A model generated the notes under the pieces. The model saw only the letters and a list, made by a program, of their open reading frames with translations. It searched no databases and was not told where the DNA came from. From positions 1-48,775 of the forward strand of contig WIXG01000490.1 in NCBI GenBank assembly GCA_009869945.1: a DNA stretch of 48,775 bases, read 5' to 3'. Each line of letters starts with the position of its first letter. Position 1 is the first letter of the stretch. Of this stretch, positions 1 through 9,678 are shown piece by piece. This DNA comes from Mesaphorura yosii (Eukaryota; Arthropoda; Collembola; Poduromorpha; Tullbergiidae). A program made the translations under genes and the position numbers.

Positions 1-1
1 C

Positions 2-145
2 AATGTTTATGCTCATGGTCGCCAGTATAATACATTATCTGAGCTGAGGTCTGCAATCTTAACTGCATGGGAGAACTTATCTTTATCAACTCTAAGGAAT
101 TTAATTGCTAGTATGAAAAATCGAATATTCGAGGTCCATTATTAA
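2..145 (+). mobile_element. 3' end of a Tc1/Tc3-like transposase, cut by the window edge
   Basis: The frame starting at base 2 encodes 47 residues and a TAA stop. It shows the C-terminal pattern of Tc1/mariner (Tc3-type) DDE transposases: a leucine/tryptophan-spaced helix (LSELRSAILTAWENLS), then LRNLIASMKNRIFEV and a terminal tyrosine. In the family this part follows the catalytic domain, so the catalytic residues would lie to the left of the window. No inverted terminal repeat can be confirmed because the other end is missing. Whether the element is intact cannot be judged. Confidence 0.6.
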
Positions 146-251
146 TCGGGGAGCCATGACACACTATTAAGCCAGGAAGTTACGGGAACGTTTTTGTGCA
201 TTGAGTGACTTTTTGAAATTGTTCTATCATTATTGAACATTCGTATTTTGA

Positions 252-2285
252 TTAAACTCGTCCTGTGTGTACTATATTTGTCCAAACTGAATCAAACTTG
301 CGCAGTATAGCAGACATAATCTCGGAACATCCTATGAAAAATTTCAGCCCAATCGACTGAAACCGAAGGAAGATATTGCGAAAACACGCTATTGTTCTAT
401 CATTACTGAACGCAGTGTAGAAGACCAGTGTCCCCACGTCCAAATAGACACGCCACAGTATTTCGACCCAATTGTATACCACCTCTAGACAGAGAACAAG
501 TGCACTGCACGCCAGCATGTATCTACAAAGGGGAAAAATATTCATGATTTCAAAGTCCATGGAGATTGGTGTCGCATCGACCGTCGTGGTCACAATTTTG
601 CCTTCGCTCCTCTCAAAATTAATAACTTGTACGTCTAGAATAGCACGGTCAACACTTTCCCACAACACAGGCAGCCCCGACGCGAGTAGCCTGTTTAAGC
701 GGTCCACTAGCTTGAGTCGCAGTGGACCCCACGCTTCCATCCACCAAGTAGACTCCACAAAGGGCTCCGGTACGACGTGGCAATTCGCACCTCGATTGAC
801 GACCTGAAAAGCTCGCCGGGTGGGATCACCATCGTCAAGCACTTCTGCAGAAAAGGGTGGCGGTGTCTGATTGCCGCTTTTGTTAAGGGAAACAGTTTCG
901 AAGCTGGTGTTAAGCAGGTGTGGAATCCTCAGCCTGTCGAATGCCTCTCGGAAAGTGTGTTCAGACATAATGGATTTTAGTGGAAGGTCTCGAACCCGAA
1001 TCTTGTACTCTGCTTTCAGCAAACCTTGAATGGTCGGGTAGACAAAAGGTGGACCGGGCGCCACAGCAACGCTGGTGATATAGATCTCGTAACAACCGAT
1101 AAATACGCAGCCCGCGAGCAGGATTGAAAGGTCAAACTTGAGGTAAAGGTTGCCTTCCTTTTGAATCAGCCGGACGACGTTCCAGATCCGCAGATTCAAC
1201 TTCCATCCGTCCTTGCTGACGGTGACACCCGAAACCAGCACGGCGGCACCAGAGAGTACGATGATAAGCAGCCAAGATGTCCCGTCATACGCCTGGACCC
1301 ACTCTGCGTCGTTCCGTAGCTTCGTCCGCTCGTGGTCGCAGTACAACAAAGATGATCTCACGACGAATGCGGGCACCACGTTTGTGAGAGGTGAGAGATA
1401 GAGGCCAGGGAGCCCTGTGGGTGGGTGAAGCCACTGCGAGTACGGTCGGTCCCCCATTTTGCCCAGGACAACGCTCGCATTAAGGGCCTCCAGGACAAAA
1501 ATGGACAGTTTCTTTGCCAGTGAACACGCAACTACCAAGGAAGCCAGTTTCTTGCTGGATTTGAGCTCCCCAATTCGAAGCTGATGCCACTCAGTTGGAC
1601 AACGCTTCAAATTTAATTTCGGGTCTTCGAGAACTACCTCCGTTCCGTGAAACTGTCTGGCCAGGGCCAAACTCACGTGTCTACGCAAGTCATAATATGT
1701 ATTCGGGCAGAAGTAGCAGATCCAGTACCGAGATATGACGTGGCTCATGTTCTCGTGCACTAAGAACAAGAACGTTCGAAACGAATACAAATTGAACCAT
1801 CGCTGGTGCTCAATTCTGATCTTCGTGTGTTGCAGCTCCGAAACGAGAATGAGGATGGACCCTGTGCTCTGAACGGTCAGTCTGGTTGGATAAGTTGCCA
1901 CCTGGTTTTGGTACCGTGGCTGGACCAGGAGGTGGACGTTGCAGAAGCGAGATTCGAACGTGAATCGGCTGACGATCTCCAGTTTCCACCCGTTGTGTGA
2001 GGTGACTTGCATCGGTTTCAGCATCGGGCGACTGGCATTGTACACAGTCCACGGTTGACCGTACTGATTGGAGGTCAGGATCGACTCTGACAGGCGGGAG
2101 TGGTAGAAGTGGTCGTATGGACGTGGAATCAACGAGCTTGAATTGTAAAAGTGTACCAAGTGGAATGTACACTGCTGGTGGGACTTAAGGCCGAGGGGTA
2201 CACTCTTGACTTGATGGACTCCGAAGTTGGTGGCGATCACCAGAAGTAGGAGCAAATGGCGAATAAGCTGAAAACCCAGAGCCAT
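252..2285 (-). CDS. Divergent ionotropic receptor (IR), intronless
   Basis: This single exon encodes 677 residues. The frame is open further upstream, but the chosen ATG at 2285 is followed at once by a signal peptide (LIRHLLLLLVIAT), and the upstream extension is polar and unlike the family. Topology fits variant ionotropic glutamate receptors: a long extracellular N-terminus, TM1 near residues 338-356, TM2 (M3-like, ending CYEIYITSVAV then PP..YPTIQGLL) near 385-407, a second ligand-binding lobe with ESTWWMEAW, and a last TM near 584-608. The family forms ligand-gated cation channels in sensory dendrites, for smell, taste or humidity. The re-entrant pore segment between TM1 and TM2 is very short and not recognisable, and the C-terminal tail is long (about 65 residues). 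Sequence is too divergent for subtype assignment. Confidence 0.65.
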   Translation of the reverse strand: MALGFQLIRHLLLLLVIATNFGVHQVKSVPLGLKSHQQCTFHLVHFYNSSSLIPRPYDHFYHSRLSESILTSNQYGQPWTVYNASRPMLKPMQVTSHNGWKLEIVSRFTFESRFCNVHLLVQPRYQNQVATYPTRLTVQSTGSILILVSELQHTKIRIEHQRWFNLYSFRTFLFLVHENMSHVISRYWICYFCPNTYYDLRRHVSLALARQFHGTEVVLEDPKLNLKRCPTEWHQLRIGELKSSKKLASLVVACSLAKKLSIFVLEALNASVVLGKMGDRPYSQWLHPPTGLPGLYLSPLTNVVPAFVVRSSLLYCDHERTKLRNDAEWVQAYDGTSWLLIIVLSGAAVLVSGVTVSKDGWKLNLRIWNVVRLIQKEGNLYLKFDLSILLAGCVFIGCYEIYITSVAVAPGPPFVYPTIQGLLKAEYKIRVRDLPLKSIMSEHTFREAFDRLRIPHLLNTSFETVSLNKSGNQTPPPFSAEVLDDGDPTRRAFQVVNRGANCHVVPEPFVESTWWMEAWGPLRLKLVDRLNRLLASGLPVLWESVDRAILDVQVINFERSEGKIVTTTVDATPISMDFEIMNIFPLCRYMLACSALVLCLEVVYNWVEILWRVYLDVGTLVFYTAFSNDRTIACFRNIFLRFQSIGLKFFIGCSEIMSAILRKFDSVWTNIVHTGRV

Positions 2286-3066
2286 TTTGCCGACCTCACC
2301 TTTCACGTTCTTTCGAACTCGAACTGCAAGTGCTTGGCTACCTGCTGCTTGACTTTTCGTGTACTTTTCGCATGTTCGGACATCGAAGACGGAGCTCGTG
2401 GGGGCCCCAGGAGAATTCCGCAAACCACTCTCATTTTCCATGGAGACCGACGACATAAAGTTAGAACGCTTCTTCAATTCCTACGCGCGGCAATGCCAAG
2501 AATATGACCTAAGCGTTGTGTGCATTGTTTTTGCATTGAGATAGATCGATGTCCGATGCCGATTCCGGCTATGCGATAACCAATATTAAACGGGTTAATA
2601 TTTTTTCGCTGGTCGAATAATGTCATTTAGCAAACCAAAATAATTATTTCTTGGCAAACGGAAAAAAATTCGACGCAGCAAACGAAACGCATGGCCAACG
2701 TATAATCCCATCAGCAAACCTAATTGGCATTTGTCAGATTGTCTTGGCTATTGGTTTACAGTTGACCTCGGAATGGTTTCTGATGCAAGACTCATGTTTG
2801 TCTCAAGAAATTCACCTTGTAAAAAATGACACCCATATTGAACCATGTGGCTGGTTTGGACGAGGTTTCGAGTGATCCTGGGAAGTGAGAGGTGAAAATA
2901 AAAGTTTTACTGATGAGTATGTTGAACCGGCACAAACTGAACCACCACCACCACATACCACAAAATTACTCGGAAATAACCAACACCAAGTATTGAAATT
3001 CAGGATCGCACACGAAAACACACGAGTCTGCCTGCACACTCGGATCACGGTTACAATCTGCATTAA
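2286..3066. other. Intergenic, no gene seen
   Basis: This AT-rich spacer lies upstream of the minus-strand receptor. It has only short ORFs with no family pattern. The receptor promoter should lie here, but no convincing TATA box was found. Confidence 0.5.
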
Positions 3067-3069
3067 TTA

Positions 3070-3907
3070 GCTTACATGCGAGTCTGGACTGCGTATTTTT
3101 GTTTTGCGTGAACTCAAGGGAACCATTACCGGGCCGGTCTTCATCTTGCTAATTCTAGCAGTCGCCGATGCGACTGCGCCTGGCCCTGCTCCGGCGGGGA
3201 AGACCGTCGTAAAGTGGATTCTCACCGGGTTAGACGATGAGAATTTCAAGCTTCAGTCCATCGATGAACGAGTGAATCGCTGCTTTGAGCTGCGATAGCA
3301 CGCGACGTTACCAGAGAACAATGCGGACACGGAAACCACCGTGACGATGTGGCCGTGATTCGTGCGAATCATTTACGGGAGAAATCCGCGGAGAATCCAG
3401 AAAAGGGCAACGACATTCACGTCAAATGTTCGCTTCAGCAATTCCGGGCTTTATGTGAAGAACAGACTGGCCTGGTAAATGCCCGCGTTGCTGATGACGA
3501 CGATGACCTGCCCGATGTCACGTCAAACCTTCTCGGCGACCACAGCCACTGCTTCAATGCTGCACATGTTGAGTTGATACGCGACCGTCTTAACTTGGCC
3601 GTGCATCCGGATTTTGGCCACCGTCTCCTCGTTGGCTCTGCCGTCAATGTCCTAGCATGCCGTTGGCGTTTGGGGCCACTTCCATCAGGTGCAGAGCGAG
3701 CTCTCGACCGATTCCGTTGCCAGCTCCTGTAATCTACGCAATAAAACGCATCACACTGGTAAAACTGAGTAGACAACCGGAAGCGTACCAGAATCACTTC
3801 TCCATCCAATGGTTTTTGACTCATCGGAGCAGCTTTTCAGCGTAGATGTACGCAGAGTAAATCCACAGCGCGAGCAGTTCCAAAGTGACTGCTAGAAATT
3901 CAGACAT
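3070..3907 (-). pseudogene. Short-chain dehydrogenase/reductase (SDR) pseudogene
   Basis: Read on the minus strand in several frames, this is a decayed classical SDR of the membrane-anchored RDH/17-beta-HSD11 (SDR16C) type. The ATG at 3907 opens a hydrophobic N-terminal anchor (MSEFLAVTLELLALWIYSAY). Then come KPLDGEVIL, a possible 55-base intron, the nucleotide-binding motif ITGAGNGIGRELALHL (about 3708-3734), the NAG motif (3481-3492), FDVNVVALFWILRGF, and the active-site block with YRSSK (about 3277-3300). Breaks seen are a frame change after the N-terminal anchor, an extra base after NANGML, in-frame TGA and TAA codons near the NAG motif and in the FDVN block, and a frameshift inside YRSSK that continues as AAIHSFIDGLKLEI. 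With so many lesions a functional spliced gene is unlikely. Confidence 0.75.
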
Positions 3908-5165
3908 TTTCCAAGTGAGAGAATGAAGAATTCCAAGTGAGATTTCCAAAGAACAAGATTGATGAAGGAGAAGGAGGGTTAAGCAATAGCAATTAAGCAC
4001 TATTTGTGCAGTGTGAAGTCGAAGTGGCTTGGCATGTGAAAAAAGAATCGACACATGCTTGGTTTTAGGGAGTGAGTGGATGAATGACTGATGACAGCGC
4101 ACGTGTACTTTCATGTTTTACCGATTTACGGCGCGACAAAACAAAAGAAGCTGGTGAAATGCACGAACGGGTGAAGGTGAGATGGTATTTATGAGGGTTT
4201 GACTCCCCGTTGACACCGTTGTTTTCACAAATATCGAAAAAGAACATGTACAGGATGGAACAATTAGATCGACAAATCGCACACAAATCAAGTTCCACGT
4301 GTTGGGCGATCGTATTTCTCGAGAGCCAGTTTGCTCACGTTCTTGTGTCTTATTTTGCAGTGCTTTCAAAGACGTGGCCATGCGTGCAACCCTGACCACA
4401 TTCCTCACAGGCTTCTTTTATGGTTTCGCAAGGTATTATTGTCATTTTTAATTGGCCTCGTTGTCATTGTGTACGCTACGGGTTTTGTGTTCCGGCCACA
4501 CAGTGTTCATTAAAAATAATTTACGACCACCCGACTTGTGACTTGACCGATAAATATCTTCTTGGAATTCCACGTCCTGAAGCTGAATTCTGAAGAAGTC
4601 CAAATTATTCATGCGATTCCAACCATCGGCAATGGCCAAAAGAGACAAAACGCATATCTTGCTTGTCGGTCGATCATTTCACTCATTCCACGAATTACGA
4701 GTTACGACGCTCATTCACTCCACGATACGACGAAACTTGAATAATTTACGAAGCTTCTTTAGCAGAAGGCGAAATCAACCAGAAGCCAGTTTAAGAGTAT
4801 TGTCATCGTTCAGTCGTGGATTCGGTCGCGTTCCGACCGTCAAACCCGAATTTAAAAATTAATCCGCCCAAATTCGAATTCAAAACAAAGCGTGGCCATT
4901 ATTTGCCGTTTCCATTCGGTGCGGAACGGAAAGAAGAAAAAGCCCAGTAAGCAGGCAATCAGACAATCAGAACTCTGTAATCTTCATTCAAAGTCCAGCT
5001 TAGACGTCAATGTTCACGTCAGTTATGTAAACGACTGACAAATCGACAGTTCTTCACAACCACAGCCAAGCAGCCAGGTGCGGGCGGAGCAATTCAGTCA
5101 TTCTGTGAGCTTACTCCGCTCTAAACCTAAAGAATAACGCTCGAGAGACCTGTCCCACTGCCACA
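3908..5165. other. Intergenic; 5' flank of the gustatory receptor pair
   Basis: No gene was recognised. From roughly 4.74 kb onward, stretches resemble the flank of the second receptor (6.78-7.1 kb), for example the shared AATCAGACA/GTCAGAA and CACGTCAGTT blocks. This part therefore belongs to the duplicated unit and probably carries the promoter. Confidence 0.5.
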
Positions 5166-6650
5166 ATGCAGCAGTCAGGAAACCGAATAAGTCGAATTAC
5201 GCCCACAATGCGGGGCAAGGCAGATCGTTGCCGGAGTCGGAGTGCTTTCGGACAAGGAAAAGACCATTGCCTCTGCGTCGTGCTGAAGCCTGCCATCATC
5301 CTCGGCCAGGGCGCCGGAATCCTGCCCATCTCACGACATCCGGAGTCATGCACGGTGACAAGCGAGTGGAGGTCGATTCCAATGGCGCTCAATATTGCGT
5401 GGGCGGTTTCCAATGTGATTGGCTGCTTTATTTGGTACCCGCGATTCTACGAATTCCTCCACAAGAATTTCACGGGAACGGATTTCTATACGTATTGCAT
5501 CGCCGTCACTGTGCAGTTCATCTCTTCGGTGATTCTATTCTTTTCCGGGCGAGTCACGGCAGTCAACTTTGCAAAAGGTAAGCTAAGCTATTAGGTATTG
5601 GAGAAACGAAAAATTAATACAGTCAATTTAATGTAGCATGGCCAAAACTCCACGACACCGTCAACGAAATGGGACTCCCGGGCTTCACCTGCGTCAAGTA
5701 TTCCGTGTACGTGATTCCTGGCGCTATTCTCTGCGAGCTCGTCCTCAGCGCGTTCCTTCTCTTGGGCGAAATGTGCTACAACTATAAACTGGACAGTGTC
5801 ACCGTTCAGCTCCGTGTGTCAGGCTTCTTTGCGAATTTCATTCCGAATCTGTCCACGCTCACATTCGCGCTTCTGATCAAGTTCGCATCGGTGCATTTCA
5901 GAGGGATCAACGAACAGCTGACCGAACTGCAGGTAAATCACTTCAACAGATTCGAGCCTAGCCCGGCGCGTACGAGCGAACAGGAAGACGTGGCGATCGT
6001 CATCAAACTGGCAAGACTTCGAATTCTACACGAAAATCTCTGCGAGGCGGTGCGAAAGACCCAGGCAGCCTTCGGGCTTCAGATGGAAGCGATCTTTGCG
6101 GCGACCTCCGTCAGTTTCCTGATGGGAATCTACAATTTGATTCTGGACGTGCATAGCATTGTGGAAGAATCCGAAGACAAGATCGAGCTTTTCTTCAGGA
6201 TCAGCTCGACAGGGTTGATGCCCGTTCTGGCCGCAGCAAGAATTTTCATAATTGTCATGCATGGGCAGGCTCTGACCAACAACGTAAGTCAGACACACCT
6301 AATTAATGGTGGCAGTTTAGATTTCATTTGTCCCTTGTCATCTCCAACAGGCAAACGAGGCCGGGCACATTCTGAGTGGATTCAACATCATAAACGCGTC
6401 GGAGGAGGCCAAAATACAGGTCCGAAAATTCCTGGACAAAATCGGCATGTTTCCCGTGCAGCTGACGGCGCATGGAATAATTGAGCTGGGAGCCTCGTTC
6501 ATCGGCCCGGCCACGGGGAACCTCATCACTTACATCCTGGTCATGATGCAATTCCGCCTGGACGACGATCCAAACCCGTCCACGGCCATGGAGCCCGCAA
6601 TAAATGGAACTGGAAGTATGTCCAACCTGTGGTTTCTTAGTCATAATTAG
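5166..6650 (+). CDS. Gustatory receptor (7tm_7 family), first of a tandem pair
   Basis: Exons 5166-5577, 5637-6283 and 6351-6650 join in frame (452 residues). Introns are GT-AG, 59 and 67 bases, in phases 1 and 0. The N-terminus has the GR pattern LKPAIILGQGAGILPIS. Several hydrophobic segments follow, and the last exon contains the family signature TYILVMMQF (TYhhhhhQF) near the C-terminus. GRs are inverted seven-helix ligand-gated channels for sugars, bitter compounds, CO2 or contact cues, in the membrane of chemosensory neurons. The ATG chosen aligns with an MQQ start in the neighbour. The ligand cannot be read from sequence. Confidence 0.85.
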
Positions 6651-7131
6651 AAATTCGTATCACAAATTATGCAAGGCCCAATTGAAAAAATACAAAACAC
6701 TTGCGTATTAATTCATTTCGTGACCCGTCTCGCATGTGACTTGTCATTTCGCGAATTACGCAAGTTCCAGAACTCCGGGCTCTGAATAATTCACGGGGTT
6801 CGTTAGTAGGCGAAAATTGCCCAAGTCAGCAACATTCCCATTCGTTTGGACCTGCTGTCATTTTAAAAATTTATCCGGTCCGAATCCAGAACATAAGCTT
6901 GAGTGGGAAGGGAAGCATTTTAGTTAGTCGCTCTTTGTCTTTGCGACTGCAGAAAGCTTAAATTGCCATTAAATGGAAAACGAAATACAAAGGCGACAGA
7001 GTGGCAATCAGACAGTCAGAAACCCATAATCTTCATTATCAATGTCAAAGCCCACAAAAACGTCCGCGCCCACGTCAGTTTTGCAAACGACGGAAGAAGC
7101 GAAGGTTATTCACGGCGAAACCTCTGCCAGC
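6651..7131. other. Spacer between the tandem gustatory receptors
   Basis: This spacer has no gene of its own. It repeats, in diverged form, sequence found 5' of the first receptor, as expected if the duplication unit was about 2 kb with its own promoter. An in-frame ATG at 7042 could extend the second receptor by 30 residues. Confidence 0.5.
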
Positions 7132-8646
7132 ATGCAGCAGCTTCGAAACCGTCGAATAACGCCAACTTCTTCAATGCGGCGCAAGGCAGCTCGTGCTCGA
7201 AGCGCCTTCGGGCAGGGCAAAGATCACTGCCTCTGCGTCGTGCTGAAGCCAGTCATCAGGCTCGGCCAGCTGTCTGGTACGTTGCCGGTCACGAGACATC
7301 CTGAAAACTGCAGCTTGTCCTGCAAGTTGAAGTCGATTCCGATGGCGATCAATATCGGGCTCTCCATCTTCAATGTCATCGCCGGCCTGCTGTGGTATCC
7401 AATCTTCTACAGATTCCTCCGCCAGAATTTCTCGGGAACGGATTTCTACACGCATTTCGTCGCTCTCACTGTACAGTTCATCTCGTCAGTGATTCTCTTC
7501 TTTTCCGGGGGGGTCATCGCCACCAACTTCGTAAAAGGCAAGCTGCAGCTGCAAATGAATTTCAGGAAGCCGAAGAGCAATTAATTTAGTCGATTAAGGT
7601 CTGATTTAAATAAATTTAATGTAGCATGGCCAAAACTTCACGACACCGTCAACGAAATGGGTCTCTCTGGTTTCACAGGCCTGAAATACGCGGTGTACTT
7701 GATTCCTTGCTACCTGGCCCAAGAATTGACTCTCAACGCGTTCTATCTGCTCGGAGAGCTGTACTACGACAATTGGCAATGGGAAGCCCTCACAGTTAAG
7801 ATTCGGTTGTCCGCCTTTCTTTCGAATCTGATTCCAAACATCTCCGCGCTTACATTCTCGCTCCTCATCATGCTTACATCGAGAAACTTCGGCGGAATCA
7901 ATGACCAACTGACCGAACTGCAGGTGAGCCACTTCAACAGGCTCGAGCCGAGCCCGGTCCGTGGAAATGAGCAGGAAGACGTAGACATCGCTGTGAAGCT
8001 GGCGAGGCTCAGAATTCTTCACGAAAACCTCTGCGAGGCGGTGAGGAGTATTGAGACCGCATTCGGCCTGCAGATGCAGGCGATTTTTGTGGCGACGTGC
8101 GTCAGTTTCCTGGTCGGAGTCTACAATCTGATTCTCAATCTGCACGGCATCTGGGACGAATCTGACGACAGGCTGGAGCTCTTCTTCAGAATCGGCTCGG
8201 CGGGGATCCAGCCGATTCTGGCAGGGATAAGAATTGCGATCATCATCGTCTCTGGCCAATGGCTGACTAACAATGTAAGCCGAATCTCTTTAACTGTTTT
8301 AAATTACTCCCGCCAAGTCATAAATTCAATCCCATTTCAATAGGCAAACGAAGCTGGATACATTCTAAGCGGATTCAACATTATTCACGCGTCGGAGGAG
8401 GTCAAGCTGCAGGTTAGAAAGTTTCTCGACAAAATCGGAATGTTTCCTGTGAAACTGACCGCGAATGGAATAATCGACCTCGGAGCCTCCTTCGTCGGCC
8501 CGGCTGTGGGAAATTTGATCACTTACATCCTTGTCATGATGCAATTCCGCCTGGATGACGACCTAAACCCGGCCACGGCCACCGGGCCGGGAAATGGAAC
8601 GATGACGAAAATATTGTTTTTGACCCATAATAGCAGAAGCAATTAG
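7132..8646 (+). CDS. Gustatory receptor (7tm_7 family), second of a tandem pair
   Basis: Exons 7132-7537, 7625-8274 and 8344-8646 give 452 residues, the same length and intron phases as the copy upstream. Shared blocks include SAFGQGKDHCLCVVLKP, the INEQLTELQ/INDQLTELQ region, and FLDKIGMFPV followed by the signature TYILVMMQF. The first intron starts with GC (AAAAG|GCAAGC) where the sister copy has GT; splicing there restores the frame exactly as in the sister gene. The role is as for the neighbour: a seven-helix chemoreceptor. An alternative in-frame start at 7042 exists, but the homologous start is MQQ at 7132. The pair most likely arose by local duplication. Confidence 0.85.
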
Positions 8647-8991
8647 GAATTTATGCCCTTCACAAATTATTTAGAGCCCAATTGGACAAACATGTAAGGA
8701 ATTAAAAATAGAAATTAAATAATTTGTCGAATTTCGGGTTCAGGGCTCTCGTTCGTCGCTGGTGGTCGATTTCGTCGAGTTGTTATGCCGCCAGGGCGAA
8801 ATGAAATTTGCAAATCGGAAACGTCAATACTCAATAATGCAAAGGATAAGCCACGAATTCATGCAAACTACCGTTTATTTGCCAATATTTCTGTGTGCAA
8901 ATTTCTAATTTTCAAATGCCCAGCCCCGCAATTTTCAAAATTACCTACAAAATTAGCATTTACAAATAGATGAAAGTTTGTGAAGGAATTT

Positions 8992-9678
8992 TTACATTTT
9001 CGCGCAGCTAATTTTTAAGATATGAAAACTAGATCCACATCTTTCGATTTTGCATGCGTAGGGCTTTTCGCCGGTGTGAGTGCCAATGTGCCGAGCCCAG
9101 TTGATTCTCCGCCGAAATGTCTTACCACAGAGATTGCATGCGTAATGGTCTTGGGCAGTATGCGAAGTATGGTGCCTTTTAAGGTTGCCCGAAGTTGAGA
9201 AGGATTTGTCACACATCAGGCATGGGTGAGGCTTGACTCCAGTGTGATGTCTCCGTTCATGTTGAGCGCGCCCTGTGAGTTGTGCGAAAGCCTTTCCACA
9301 GAACTTGCATTCGAAAGGCTTCTCCCCAGTGTGGATGTTTTCATGGCTGCGAAGGCTGTGCTTCGTGGTTACTTTCTTCTCGCAGTACTTGCAGGTGAAC
9401 TAGACTTGCTTCGTGATTGATTTCGGCTATTTTTGGGACAATTTGAACTGGTTTAATCTGGAACTTAAAGAAAAGGATTTTTATGTAATATTGTAATGGA
9501 ATCCAGAGCCGCTTATCAAGTGTGAATCAGGCACTTTTACCTGTTTTGCCTTCAGTTTGTGATGTCCACTGTTATCAGTTAAATAAAGCTGAACTGATTT
9601 CTTTTCTCCAAGCAATTCGATGTGAAGGGACTTGAAGTACTTGAACCCTTCGCGCTTTACGTTTCGTTGCTGGTGCAA
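8992..9678 (-). pseudogene. C2H2 zinc-finger gene, broken or partial
   Basis: Bases 8992-9399 encode four full C2H2 fingers, starting at FTCKYCEKK, FECKFCGKAF, HPCLMCDKSF and YACNLCGKTF. HTGEKP-type linkers are present. A fifth finger loses its histidines (YACKIERCGSSFHILK) and ends at a stop. The finger frame is preceded directly by TAG at 9400-9402. The upstream frame, which includes a plausible spliced segment (donor after ...KLKAKQ, acceptor near 9460), is one base out of register. The array was probably a DNA-binding transcription factor that has lost its frame and its last finger. A sequencing error at one base is an alternative for the frame break, but not for the degenerate last finger. 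Confidence 0.6.

Noticed and set aside
2286..2477. Extension of the ionotropic receptor to an upstream start
   Set aside because: The extension is polar and would bury the signal peptide; the ATG at 2285 gives a normal N-terminus.
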